A stretch of 64,000 bases of DNA, from contig NZ_NMWT01000008.1 in the NCBI RefSeq assembly GCF_002860365.1, forward strand, positions 48,432 to 112,431, in the 5' to 3' direction. Made by a program: the position numbers and the translations under genes. The notes beneath the pieces were generated by a model. The model made no database searches and had not been told where the DNA came from. It worked only from the letters and a program-made list of their open reading frames with translations. The stretch's first letter is position 1. Each line of letters begins with the position of its first letter. The stretch is from Bifidobacterium parmae. Its GTDB lineage: Bacteria > Actinomycetota > Actinomycetes > Actinomycetales > Bifidobacteriaceae. Shown in pieces: positions 47,695 to 56,037 of the stretch.

Positions 47695-47704
47695 AACCGG
47701 ACAA
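47695..47704 (-). promoter_or_regulatory. TTGTCCGGTT motif upstream of the CAP surface protein
   Basis: Exact TTGTCCGGTT, 145 bp from the start. GCGCAACACGCC (47738-47749), related to the companion motif, is 33 bp upstream, the same layout as at 48706-48758. Confidence 0.75.
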
Positions 47705-47780
47705 GCGCCCGGAATCCACGAAAATATTTCAATACACGGCGTGTTGCGCACTATCGGGCATCGTCACGCCGCGTGGCCGT

Positions 47781-48644
47781 TCATGCCGCGGACAATGCGG
47801 CGCGCACGTTCGGCATGAGCTGTGGGATCGACGACGCTGTCAGGTGCGACACGTGCTGAGGCAGCGGCGGCAGCCTGTACGCCTGCGGCAGCGTGAAGGG
47901 CGCCTCGTTCATCATGTTCAGGATCGTCCCGTACAGGTCCACCGCGTCGGCACCTCCCCACGCCATGAGCGGCGACGGTGCCGAACGGCGCACGATGGCG
48001 TCGTATTCGGCTCGAATCTGGCCGAGATACGCGTCCAACCGCGTCGGATCGATATGCGTCTTCCGCCAATTCTCGATCTTGAGGTTGAGCACGAACGCCC
48101 ACGTTCCCAGCCCCGCGCACAACAGCAATCCCAATGCGGAGAAGAACAGTTCACCCCCGACGGTGAACACGAACGTCGGCAGTCCCACCACGATGAGCGC
48201 GATGATCGCACCCCAATACATGATCTCCATCCTCTTCGGCAACGCCTTTGCAACGCCCGGGCTCACGGCCCACTTCCACCGGGGATCCGTCTGCGCCTTG
48301 GCATAGGCGATGTTGTTCAGATCCGTCTCCAACGCCGCGGTGACATTCCACGCGCCCTGATCCATCTCGCGCATGAGCCACGTGGCCTGATTCTCCCACG
48401 CGTTGTACGCCCGGCCGGAAGGGGTCTGTTCACGCCACATGCTGAACCGCCACCAGCGCTGGTCGTTCTGGTCCTGGGTCATGGCGGCCCTCATGCGGGC
48501 GTTCGCCTCCTGCTCCATGGCGAGGCGCTGGTTCGCTTCCTCCATCAGGCTCGCCTGCTGGTTCATCGTGCCGACCATCGCGATGTCCGCGAACAGGCTC
48601 TCCCATTTCATGAACTTGACGTCCTGGCTCATGGTCCACGCCAT
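47781..48644 (-). CDS. Unrecognised protein with paired transmembrane helices
   Basis: 287 residues. The N-terminal 130 residues are Gln/Met/Trp-rich and helical (MEEANQRLAMEQEANARM); two adjacent hydrophobic helices occupy about residues 142-192 (IIALIVVGLPTFVFTVGG and FFSALGLLLCAGLG), followed by a soluble tail with no recognised domain. Start 48644 has AGAAAGGAGCG upstream. The gene has its own TTGTCCGGTT motif and a GAGCGC-CGAC-GCGCTC leader hairpin. No function assigned. Confidence 0.65.
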   Translation of the reverse strand: MAWTMSQDVKFMKWESLFADIAMVGTMNQQASLMEEANQRLAMEQEANARMRAAMTQDQNDQRWWRFSMWREQTPSGRAYNAWENQATWLMREMDQGAWNVTAALETDLNNIAYAKAQTDPRWKWAVSPGVAKALPKRMEIMYWGAIIALIVVGLPTFVFTVGGELFFSALGLLLCAGLGTWAFVLNLKIENWRKTHIDPTRLDAYLGQIRAEYDAIVRRSAPSPLMAWGGADAVDLYGTILNMMNEAPFTLPQAYRLPPLPQHVSHLTASSIPQLMPNVRAALSAA

Positions 48645-48705
48645 GATTCACGCTCCTTTCTTCTCCGAGCGCGTCGGCGCTCTCCTCTCCGCTTTCGCCT
48701 CTTTC

Positions 48706-48758
48706 AACCGGACAAGTCCGTCGATTCCCCGAAATCGCTGCGATTTGAGGCGTGTCGC
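48706..48758 (-). promoter_or_regulatory. TTGTCCGGTT motif with companion GCGACACGCCTC
   Basis: TTGTCCGGTT at 48706-48715, 62 bp from the start, with GCGACACGCCTC at 48747-48758, 31 bp further upstream in the same direction. Confidence 0.75.
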
Positions 48759-48846
48759 AACCTTGTGGGAATCATCGGCAGTGACGCGTCCCGTTGGACT
48801 CCCCGCCTGCCCCCCGACCGAAAACAGCCACCAGACAGGACGAATC

Positions 48847-50232
48847 TCACGCAACGAAATGTTCCACGCCGCGGTCCTCCAGCAGACGGTGGATGTGGGC
48901 CTGCGAGAGCCTCGGATCGTCGAGGCTGCGGACATGCTCCCTGGTCCACGCCGTCACATCGTCCGCGACCGGCGTCATCGCATCCCATTCGCGCTCCGGG
49001 TCGGGGTGATGCCGCCCCACGGCGTCGAACAGCGCGCACCGACGGCAAATCGGCCGAATCCAGCCTCGGGTCAGGCGCACGTCATGCCATGACCCGCAAT
49101 CGATGCACGTGACCAGCGACAGGTTCTCGTAGGCGTCCAGCAGCGCCGTCATCAGCCCGGCGAGCCCGGTCCGACGCACATCGAATCCGTCGTCGCTACC
49201 GCGCCCGCCGTCATCGCCCCCGCCGGCATCGAAGTAGATGCGCAGACCGCCGAGCCTCTCCTCGACCTGTTCGATCGCGAATCCGTCCAATCCAAGGTCG
49301 ACGACCCGCTGCATGTCCCCGAGGAGCTCCGCGCCGAAACGCGTCGCCCAGCCGACCGGCAATCCCATCAGCGGATCGGCCCACGGCCATCCGTGGTGGA
49401 GCGCACGCATCAGCTTCACATGCGAACGCCATTGCATCGCGAACAGGTCGCGCATGATCGACATGGACGCCTTCCCCGTGATGATGCGCCATCGTTCCTC
49501 ACCGCTCAGACCGGGCCGGACATACGGCTCGTCCTCGTACAGGATGCGCGAATAGGCGACGTAGCGGTGCAGATGGTCGATCGTCGCGTCGGCCATCGCA
49601 CGCTCATCGGCCATGTCGATGCCCAGGAACTCGTCATCCACGGCGAACCGTACACGATCCGTGTCCGCCGCGGACCCGCAGTCGCCGAGATCGCGCTGCT
49701 TCGCCGCGACGTCGATGAGCACGGCGACCAGCGCCTGGTAGCTGGAGTATACGAGCCGGCGCGGTTCACGCCGACCCGCCCTGCCGTCGGACGCGATCCC
49801 GCCGAACCCGCGCACGTTTCCGTCGTCTGACATGTCGAACATGCCGGCATCGTCCCATCGCAGTCGCGTTTCCAGGATCCGGCGCTCGTCGTCCGTGAAC
49901 GGCGAACGCACGCTCCGTTCGAACGGGATGCCGTCCAACGACCGTTCCAGCGCCGCACGCAGCGAACGTTCCGTCAGTTCGCGTCCTTTCCCGGGGTGCA
50001 GCGGCTTGGGCGGTTCCATCCCGCGTGCGACGCGATCGTCGACGACGCGGGCGACGGCCCGCCGCGTCGCCTCCAGCAGGTCCTCCACGTTCGAGATGCA
50101 TGGCTTGTTCCATGTGCCGACCTCGTCGCACGTGACCGTGTACCCCAGTCGTCGCTCGTCCCATCGGACCGCATACGTGTATTCGCCCGCGATGCGCATC
50201 GCCTCGGGCGAAGGATTCTGCTGCTCCGTCAT
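48847..50232 (-). CDS. Family A protein, locus 1: HicB-like N-terminus plus Cys4 zinc ribbon
   Basis: 461 residues. Residues about 14-75 (YTYAVRWDERRLGYTVTCDE, then SNVEDLLEATRRAVARVV and GMEPPKPL) match the layout of HicB-type antitoxin folds. The middle contains GWPWADPLMGLPVGW and RFGAELLGDMQ, which recur in the protein at 58087-59088. Near residues 375-395, CIDCG...CRRC forms a likely zinc ribbon. The ATG at 50232 has AAGGAGG upstream. It diverges from the family B gene, and each has a TGTCCGGTT motif. No HicA toxin is adjacent, so it is not a simple toxin-antitoxin pair. Confidence 0.7.
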   Translation of the reverse strand: MTEQQNPSPEAMRIAGEYTYAVRWDERRLGYTVTCDEVGTWNKPCISNVEDLLEATRRAVARVVDDRVARGMEPPKPLHPGKGRELTERSLRAALERSLDGIPFERSVRSPFTDDERRILETRLRWDDAGMFDMSDDGNVRGFGGIASDGRAGRREPRRLVYSSYQALVAVLIDVAAKQRDLGDCGSAADTDRVRFAVDDEFLGIDMADERAMADATIDHLHRYVAYSRILYEDEPYVRPGLSGEERWRIITGKASMSIMRDLFAMQWRSHVKLMRALHHGWPWADPLMGLPVGWATRFGAELLGDMQRVVDLGLDGFAIEQVEERLGGLRIYFDAGGGDDGGRGSDDGFDVRRTGLAGLMTALLDAYENLSLVTCIDCGSWHDVRLTRGWIRPICRRCALFDAVGRHHPDPEREWDAMTPVADDVTAWTREHVRSLDDPRLSQAHIHRLLEDRGVEHFVA

Positions 50233-50291
50233 GGCGGCGGGCCTCCTTCCCATCATTCGCGGCGCTCCCTGCGAACGCCTTCGCTGGTCAG

Positions 50292-50301
50292 AACCGGACA
50301 G
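50292..50301 (-). promoter_or_regulatory. CTGTCCGGTT motif upstream of family A, locus 1
   Basis: TGTCCGGTT core pointing to the family A gene, 60 bp from its start. It forms, with the next site, a divergent pair; GGCACC/GGTGCC flanks extend the symmetry. Confidence 0.7.
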
Positions 50302-50347
50302 AAGGCACCACCACCGCATCGCTTCGCCCACAGCGAACAAGGTGCCC

Positions 50348-50357
50348 GTGTCCGGTT
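50348..50357 (+). promoter_or_regulatory. GTGTCCGGTT motif upstream of family B, locus 1
   Basis: TGTCCGGTT core pointing to the family B gene, 90 bp from its start. A CCGTGG-GAACCGA-CCACGG hairpin lies between motif and start. Confidence 0.7.
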
Positions 50358-50446
50358 GGTCGTTGCGGAACGACGCGGAAGACCGTGGGAACCGACCACG
50401 GAATGAGGGAACGGACGCGCGAGGCATCGCGCGGGAAAGGAGCATC

Positions 50447-51292
50447 ATGGACCATACGGATACGGACGGCGGCACCATCCGCCTCACGTTCAACGGCGAC
50501 TCCGTGATCGCGGACATCGACGAACGGCTGGAATCAGTGAACCGCCGTCACGGCACCGGTTTCGCGCTCATGCGGTTCCGCCGCCCCGCGCGAGACTCCT
50601 CAGGACGCTGGAACTGCCGGTTCCAGCTGCCGACGCTCGTCACCCGCTACGGCGAGGTGGAACGCGACCATGGACTGCCGACGCGGCGCATGTTCGACGT
50701 GCGCTACATCCGCGCGCAGGTGGCGCACAACCGTGTGCGCCATAGCGCGCGACTGAGACTGGAACGTCACGGCGACGACGCGCCGCGCCTCGTCGCCGCG
50801 GACATGCTCGCAGCCGCGGAAGGCGTTCTCGATCTGGGCGACGCGGCTGACGCGCGACTGCTCGTCGAAGAGGGAGGAGACCGCGCCATGCCCCATCTGC
50901 ATGCGCTCGTGGAGGAGCACTCGGGCATCGTGTTCCCCGTGGCGACGGACTGCACGGTGGAAATCACGGTGAGCGGCGCCGGAGAGGGGAACGCCGGAAA
51001 CGATGGCGAAGACGCCGCCGGGCCGACGATGGATATCCTCGTCTGCCCGCCGAGGGCGCCCCACGCGCACAGGAGCACCGTGTACGACCGCTATTTCGAC
51101 GTGCCGTCCACCATCGGCGACGACGAGGTGCTCGCGCGGCTGTCCGACGATTCGGCGCTGCTGCGGCGCGAGGTGCTGGAACGCGACGGCGAACGCTACC
51201 GGATCGTGCGCGACGCGGTGGACGCGCTGCGCGCCGACAATCCGCCGGACGCGCGGGACGGCCGCGAATGGACGCCGGACATGGATGACTGA
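50447..51292 (+). CDS. Family B protein, locus 1
   Basis: 281 residues, soluble, AAAGGAG upstream of 50447. Not recognised from known families. Its segments FALMRFRRPARDSSGRWNCR, LPTRRMFDVRYI and HSGIVFPVATDCTVEI line up in order with FSTMYFRKPRKIDGEWNCK, LPKRVQFNTEYL and MTGVILPVAEGLTLTV of the 60435-61259 protein, so the two are diverged copies of one family. Followed after 41 bp by the family C gene, in the same order as at locus 2. Confidence 0.7.
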   Translation: MDHTDTDGGTIRLTFNGDSVIADIDERLESVNRRHGTGFALMRFRRPARDSSGRWNCRFQLPTLVTRYGEVERDHGLPTRRMFDVRYIRAQVAHNRVRHSARLRLERHGDDAPRLVAADMLAAAEGVLDLGDAADARLLVEEGGDRAMPHLHALVEEHSGIVFPVATDCTVEITVSGAGEGNAGNDGEDAAGPTMDILVCPPRAPHAHRSTVYDRYFDVPSTIGDDEVLARLSDDSALLRREVLERDGERYRIVRDAVDALRADNPPDARDGREWTPDMDD

Positions 51293-51333
51293 CACGAAGC
51301 GCCGGAGAAGAACGACACGAAAGGAGAGAACCG

Positions 51334-51726
51334 ATGACGACGACGGACATGCCGACGTTGCCGCGGATGCGCGACGACTTCGATTTCCCGCTCGACCCGG
51401 ACGCTTGGGGACGGGGGAAGAAGGTCTGCCAGTATTTCGACAGCGACGACGAGACGAAGGTCTGCACCGCGGAGCCGGAGTATTTCATCCGCGGCTACTG
51501 CTGGGACCCCGGATGCCTTCACGTGCACGACTGGTATTACTGCCTGCGCCATTTCGGCACGAACATCGGCGCACTCGCCCACGACCTGTGCGCACAGGAG
51601 CCCGGCGACGAGATCGTCTGGTATCTGCGTGAAGGCGACGTGCCCGCACGCTACCAGCTCATCGAATGGGGGCGTATCGGCGAGGAGGGCGCGCACCCCC
51701 TGCCCGATCCGCTGCGACACGCCTGA
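51334..51726 (+). CDS. Family C Cys/His-rich protein, locus 1
   Basis: 130 residues with a likely zinc site: KVCTAEPEYF ... CWDPGC ... YYCLRHF. The segment YYCLRHFGTNIGALAHDLC, then REGDVPARYQLIEWGRIG matches YYCPRHFALNLGYLCDRM and EHGELPDRYAIRGWGRI in the 59889-60365 protein. Start 51334 has AAAGGAGAG upstream. Part of the family B operon. Function unknown; the zinc-ribbon look suggests a nucleic-acid or protein adaptor. Confidence 0.7.
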   Translation: MTTTDMPTLPRMRDDFDFPLDPDAWGRGKKVCQYFDSDDETKVCTAEPEYFIRGYCWDPGCLHVHDWYYCLRHFGTNIGALAHDLCAQEPGDEIVWYLREGDVPARYQLIEWGRIGEEGAHPLPDPLRHA

Positions 51727-51755
51727 GATTCCAACGAAACAAAAAACCGAGCCAA

Positions 51756-51765
51756 CTGTCCGGTA
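51756..51765 (+). promoter_or_regulatory. CTGTCCGGTA motif
   Basis: One mismatch to the TGTCCGGTT core; 86 bp upstream of the small acidic gene at 51851, with an A-rich stretch just before it. Confidence 0.6.
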
Positions 51766-51850
51766 TAGCGGAGTGTCACCCGGAAGAACGGATGACGAAG
51801 CAAGGAACCTTCGGGGAGATGCCCCGGAGGATAGGAGAAAGGAAACCATC

Positions 51851-52258
51851 ATGGCCAAGAAGACCAAGAAGACCATCATGCCGGAGGGCGTCATCCTGAC
51901 CGCGCCGAACACCCAGTGCCTGAGGGAGGGCGCCTCCGCCGTCGGATTCGAGTACGCGGTCCGCCGCGATAAGGACAAGCGTTACCTGTCCGAACCGGAT
52001 GAATACGGCGAAGGCGTGTGGGAGACCGATTCGGAGAGCGGCACTTGGCGTGGGAGCGCCGAAGACGCATATAATCTGGCCAACCGATACGACTTGCTCA
52101 ATCCGGACTGCGAAGAGGATACGTTGATCGACGGCTACCATGTCGTCGCCCGCCCGTGGTTCCACGATGAGGATCTGATCGACAGCGAAGAGGACATGCC
52201 GTTCGACAAGCTTGATTTCAGCGGACTCGGCATCACCCCGGATGATTTCGAGGAGTAG
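51851..52258 (+). CDS. Small acidic protein of unknown function (135 residues)
   Basis: A Lys-rich start (MAKKTKKTIMPEG) is followed by an acidic body ending in a strongly acidic tail (EDMPFDKLDFSGLGITPDDF). No domain recognised; AGGAGAAAGGA lies upstream of the start. It sits between the family C gene and the HAD gene, with its own motif, and is not present in this form at locus 2. Confidence 0.65.
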   Translation: MAKKTKKTIMPEGVILTAPNTQCLREGASAVGFEYAVRRDKDKRYLSEPDEYGEGVWETDSESGTWRGSAEDAYNLANRYDLLNPDCEEDTLIDGYHVVARPWFHDEDLIDSEEDMPFDKLDFSGLGITPDDFEE

Positions 52259-52318
52259 ACTCGGACGGCACGAGACGATTCATCGACGAATGGAATCCGA
52301 CCCGAAGGAGGTGTGCGT

Positions 52319-52990
52319 TTGATTCCCGAACAGTATCGCAACCAGCGGGTCGGCGTGAATGGCTACCGCGTGCTGAACCTCGATCTTGATGGCGTGTGCG
52401 CCGATTATTCAGGCGCGTTGCGCGCGTATCTGATACGGCACGGGTTGATGGATGAAAACGTCCACCCCTCGGAAGACAGGTACGAGCTGTATCAGGCCTC
52501 CGGCTGGCCGTTCCGATCCTACGAGGGGTACCTCGCCACGCATAAGGCCGCCGAATCGGAGCATCTCTATGCCACGATGAAACCGATCGACGGCGCCCCG
52601 GAGGCGCTGCGCACGCTGGCCTCGAACCACGTGTACATCCGCATCGTCACGCATCGCCTGTTCGTATCCGGCCAGCACCGCATGGTGGTGGCCGACACCG
52701 CGCAATGGCTGGACGAGTGGAACATCCCCTACATGTCGTTGTGCTTCACCGGGTTGAAGGACAGCATGCAGGCCACGGTGCATATCGACGACTCCCCTTC
52801 GAACATCGCCGCGCTGCGCGAAATGAACCAGCATGTGGTGGTGTTCGACCAACCCTACAACCGCGATATCACCGGCCCGAGGCTCCACGATTGGAGTCCC
52901 TCCTCGGTCGACCGGCTGCTCGACTGGTTCGAGCACTGGCCCACTGAGGGCGGACCCGAGGGCATCGACGGCCCATCCCGCCGGACATGA
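52319..52990 (+). CDS. HAD-family phosphatase, 5'(3')-deoxyribonucleotidase-like
   Basis: 223 residues. Motif I is NLDLDGVCADY (Asp22 nucleophile, Asp24), then RIVTHRLF with a motif II Thr, and VHIDDSPSNIAAL as the acidic motif IV, all placed as in NT5C-type 5'(3')-deoxyribonucleotidases, which dephosphorylate dNMPs. The AAGGAGG at 52305-52311 favours TTG at 52319 over the GTG at 52313. Together with the HAD gene at locus 2 it suggests nucleotide or nucleic-acid end processing, by inference. Confidence 0.8.
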   Translation: MIPEQYRNQRVGVNGYRVLNLDLDGVCADYSGALRAYLIRHGLMDENVHPSEDRYELYQASGWPFRSYEGYLATHKAAESEHLYATMKPIDGAPEALRTLASNHVYIRIVTHRLFVSGQHRMVVADTAQWLDEWNIPYMSLCFTGLKDSMQATVHIDDSPSNIAALREMNQHVVVFDQPYNRDITGPRLHDWSPSSVDRLLDWFEHWPTEGGPEGIDGPSRRT

Positions 52991-53057
52991 TGACACCGAA
53001 CAGCAATTATCCAATGGCCATGTGAACGAATGATTCGACTTTGGAAGGAACAGACGC

Positions 53058-54128
53058 ATGAACAATAAACGACCGCATTACGACAAGCCATGGTTGAGCA
53101 TCGACGAACAAATCGCGAAAGTGGAATCACGCGGTATGACCGATGCACATGAGTACGCGATGGAATTCGCACGCATCGGCTACTACCGTCTGAGCGGCTA
53201 CTGGTATCCGTTCCGCAAGGTGAATCCCACGACCGGCAAACGCTCCGACGAATTCATTACGGGCGCCCGTTTCGAATATGTCATGCGTCTCTACCGCTAT
53301 GACGAGCAGCTGCGTACCGCATTGTATTCGGCGCTCAGCAAGATCGAAGTAGCGTTGCGCGTCAAGCTCGGCTATGTGCTCGGCCATCGTGACGCATTCG
53401 CCTATCTGAAACCTGCGATGCTCAAAGACGATCTCGACGTGGTCGCCTACGCGAACTTCATCAGTTCGTTCATGCGCGAGATCGGCCGCAACGAAGAGGA
53501 TTACGCCGAACATTTCAAGAACGATTACGATGGCGAGATGCCCATCTGGGTGGCCACCGAAGCCATGACGCTCGGGAATCTCATCAATCTGATGCGTTGC
53601 ACCAAGCCTGAAGACCGCGATGTGATTGCCAACGATTTCGGTGTGACCCGCGGAGCGTTGCGTTCGTGGTTCGGCGTACTCACCGACATGCGCAACTGCG
53701 TCGCGCATCAGGATCGGCTTTTCGACCGCGAATTCGACACCATCCCGAATTGGGAACAACGACCTGAGCTGATACACGCGAAGAAGGCCAACGAGCAATA
53801 CAACCGTCGCCGCGAGCAGCTGGCACGCATCAGCTACGACGCGTATCGCGAGTTCCAGAAGAGCCTGCAAGAGAACAAGCGACAAACCAAGATCTACGGA
53901 CAGATCGTCATCATCGCCTATATGCTGCGCAATCTCGGAGACATCGAGGAAGCCAAAGCACTTAAGAAGTGCCTTGCGGCGTTCCCCACCGACATTCCCG
54001 GCATGAGCCCGAACAAGACGATGGGAATTCCTGACCATTGGAAGGAGCAGATTCTTTGGAATTTCAATCTGCCGATCGTACCGGAGACCGAAGATGAGAA
54101 TGCGCATGGAGAAGAGAAAGCACAGTGA
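53058..54128 (+). CDS. Abi family (AbiD/AbiF type) HEPN protein
   Basis: 356 residues, Abi_2 family: the N-terminus has YDKPWLSIDEQIAKVESRGM and RIGYYRLSGYWYPFR, family hallmarks. RNCVAH (Arg212 to His217) is an Rx4H motif of HEPN RNases. Such proteins cause abortive infection or altruistic growth arrest, probably by RNA cleavage. The start at 53058 has GGAAGGAA upstream. It overlaps the next small gene by 4 bp, and the McrBC-like genes follow, forming a defence cluster between the two duplicated loci. Confidence 0.88.
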   Translation: MNNKRPHYDKPWLSIDEQIAKVESRGMTDAHEYAMEFARIGYYRLSGYWYPFRKVNPTTGKRSDEFITGARFEYVMRLYRYDEQLRTALYSALSKIEVALRVKLGYVLGHRDAFAYLKPAMLKDDLDVVAYANFISSFMREIGRNEEDYAEHFKNDYDGEMPIWVATEAMTLGNLINLMRCTKPEDRDVIANDFGVTRGALRSWFGVLTDMRNCVAHQDRLFDREFDTIPNWEQRPELIHAKKANEQYNRRREQLARISYDAYREFQKSLQENKRQTKIYGQIVIIAYMLRNLGDIEEAKALKKCLAAFPTDIPGMSPNKTMGIPDHWKEQILWNFNLPIVPETEDENAHGEEKAQ

Positions 54129-54472
54129 TCGGGTATTTCACGCCGCACGTGATGGGTGATTTCATGCGATTGACGGAAGATATGCCGCCAGAAGAAGTGG
54201 AACGTCTGCTGGACGAGTCGCCGCATTGGAACCCGGATGACGCGTTCTTCATGCGATACGAGCCCGAATGGGAGATGAACGAGCCGCGCAAGGATGGCCG
54301 TTGGCCCGGCATGCATCAGGTCGACCCCGACGACATCGGCATGCTCGTCAGCCTCCCAATGGACGACAAAGAGATTTGGAACCGCTGTCTCGCCTGGAGC
54401 GACGACCACGCCTACGACCTGCGGAATAAGGCCCGTCAGCAATGGCTGGCCTCCGGCAAACCACGACCGTAA
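54125..54472 (+). CDS. Small acidic protein coupled to the Abi gene
   Basis: 115 residues with GTG start in a GTGA overlap with the Abi stop. Acidic N-terminus (LTEDMPPEEVERLLDESPHW), no domain recognised. Tight coupling to a HEPN toxin-like gene makes it a candidate antitoxin or regulator; nothing in the sequence proves this. Internal ATGs at 54151 and 54163 are alternative starts. Confidence 0.6.
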   Translation: MIGYFTPHVMGDFMRLTEDMPPEEVERLLDESPHWNPDDAFFMRYEPEWEMNEPRKDGRWPGMHQVDPDDIGMLVSLPMDDKEIWNRCLAWSDDHAYDLRNKARQQWLASGKPRP

Positions 54473-54510
54473 TACCATCCAATTATCAATAATTCGAGAG
54501 GATGAATACA

Positions 54511-56037
54511 ATGGATACAGCTTATAATCTTGAAAAACAGTTTTCCAAGTGGCGCCATGAGAAAGCATCAGGGAAAACCGTAGGCAGACAAGCAGACTAT
54601 CGAGACATTAATACAATAGGCAATTTCTCAATTCAAGAAGGTCGACTGCTATGCAAAACAAAGGAAGCAGTTTACGACTATGGAATTGTTCACTTAAAAG
54701 ATTGCCCTACTCTATACAACAACCATAATATTGACGATATTTCTGCAATTATCTCGATTGTAAAAAACAATATGCCGAATAATATATCAATAGACACATG
54801 GAGGACACATCGCTCAGCACTAAAAAACTATAGAGATTTCCTATCCTCCTCTGATTCATCAGACAAAGCCAAACCGTCGTCCCATTCCAATAAGAGGCAA
54901 AGCGTCTCCACCATTAATCCTAAATGCGCGTTGAATACGATTTGGTACGGGGCGCCGGGGACTGGCAAGAGCTACAAGCTGAATGAGCTGTTGAGGAATT
55001 CGTTTGCGGGCAGGTATGAGCGTGTGACGTTTTATGCGGATTACCTACATTCGCAGTTTGTGGGATCGTATAAACCCATCACCGTCGCCAATACGGATAC
55101 CGTCAAGCAGGAAACGGGCGCAGCGACCCATATCGAATACCGATTCCGTCCCGGCCCGTTTACCCGTGTGCTCATCCAAGCGCTCAACGACCCCAATAAC
55201 GTCTACGCGCTGGTCATCGAAGAACTGAACCGCGCCGAAGCGGCCTCCGTATTTGGCGACGTGTTCCAGCTGCTGGACCGCAATAAAGATGGTCGAAGCG
55301 AGTATGCCATCAGCGTGAGCGAGGATATGCGCGAATACCTCGAGACCGACGGCGAAGGACCGAACTATCTGACAGAGAGCGGACGTACCACACTCGGCAA
55401 ATTGACCGAAACCGATGACTGTTCTCAAATCGTCATTCCGAACAACATGTATATTCTCGCGACGATGAATTCGGCCGATCAGGGCGTGTTCCCGTTGGAC
55501 ACCGCGTTCAAACGCCGCTGGGATTTCGAATACGTGGACATCGATGCCGGCGAGAACGCAACAGACAAGAATGGGGAGCGAGTCGTCAAAGACAAGAAAT
55601 GGGTGACCGATTATCGCCACGAGATCAATGAACATCTGCTCAACGCCGGCGTCCCGGAAGACAAGCAGATGGGCCCCTTCTTCCTCGGCAACGCGAACGG
55701 CAGTGTCTTCGGCGATGCCGATTTCGACAAGGCGATGAAGAACAAGGTCATCATGTATCTGTTCGAAGACGCTGCGAAGTATCAGCCTGACATCGTTTTC
55801 GACTTGGACAAAATCGGCACCACCAAGGAAAGCCTGTCGCTCAGCAAGCTCTTCAAAGCATGGGATGACAAGAACTACGGCATCTTTAAAGGACTTGACA
55901 CACAACCTAGGCCGACAGACGACACCTCCGATAATGATGAAGACGACCACGATAACGGGCAAGAAACCGGAGATTCGTCCGAGGACGCCAAGTCTGCTGA
56001 TTCAATGGATCCGCAAACGGAGAACGACCCGCAATGA
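54511..56037 (+). CDS. mcrB: McrB-type GTPase subunit of a modification-dependent or LlaJI-like restriction system
   Basis: 508 residues. The AAA+ GTPase has Walker A GAPGTGKS (147-154), VIEELNRAEAASVFGDVFQL as Walker B region and ATMNSADQGVFPLDTAFKRR (MNxxD motif of McrB). It powers DNA translocation for the coupled nuclease. The N-terminal 130 residues, which in McrB bind the DNA target, are encoded by AT-rich DNA (54511 to about 54900), while the rest is GC-rich, suggesting exchange of the target-recognition domain. Start 54511 is preferred over 54502 because of the GAGAGG site. The stop overlaps the next ATG. Confidence 0.85.
   Translation: MDTAYNLEKQFSKWRHEKASGKTVGRQADYRDINTIGNFSIQEGRLLCKTKEAVYDYGIVHLKDCPTLYNNHNIDDISAIISIVKNNMPNNISIDTWRTHRSALKNYRDFLSSSDSSDKAKPSSHSNKRQSVSTINPKCALNTIWYGAPGTGKSYKLNELLRNSFAGRYERVTFYADYLHSQFVGSYKPITVANTDTVKQETGAATHIEYRFRPGPFTRVLIQALNDPNNVYALVIEELNRAEAASVFGDVFQLLDRNKDGRSEYAISVSEDMREYLETDGEGPNYLTESGRTTLGKLTETDDCSQIVIPNNMYILATMNSADQGVFPLDTAFKRRWDFEYVDIDAGENATDKNGERVVKDKKWVTDYRHEINEHLLNAGVPEDKQMGPFFLGNANGSVFGDADFDKAMKNKVIMYLFEDAAKYQPDIVFDLDKIGTTKESLSLSKLFKAWDDKNYGIFKGLDTQPRPTDDTSDNDEDDHDNGQETGDSSEDAKSADSMDPQTENDPQ

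Noticed and set aside
48847-50232. HicAB toxin-antitoxin pair
   Set aside because: Only a HicB-like domain is present, fused to a long unrelated protein; no small HicA-like gene is adjacent.
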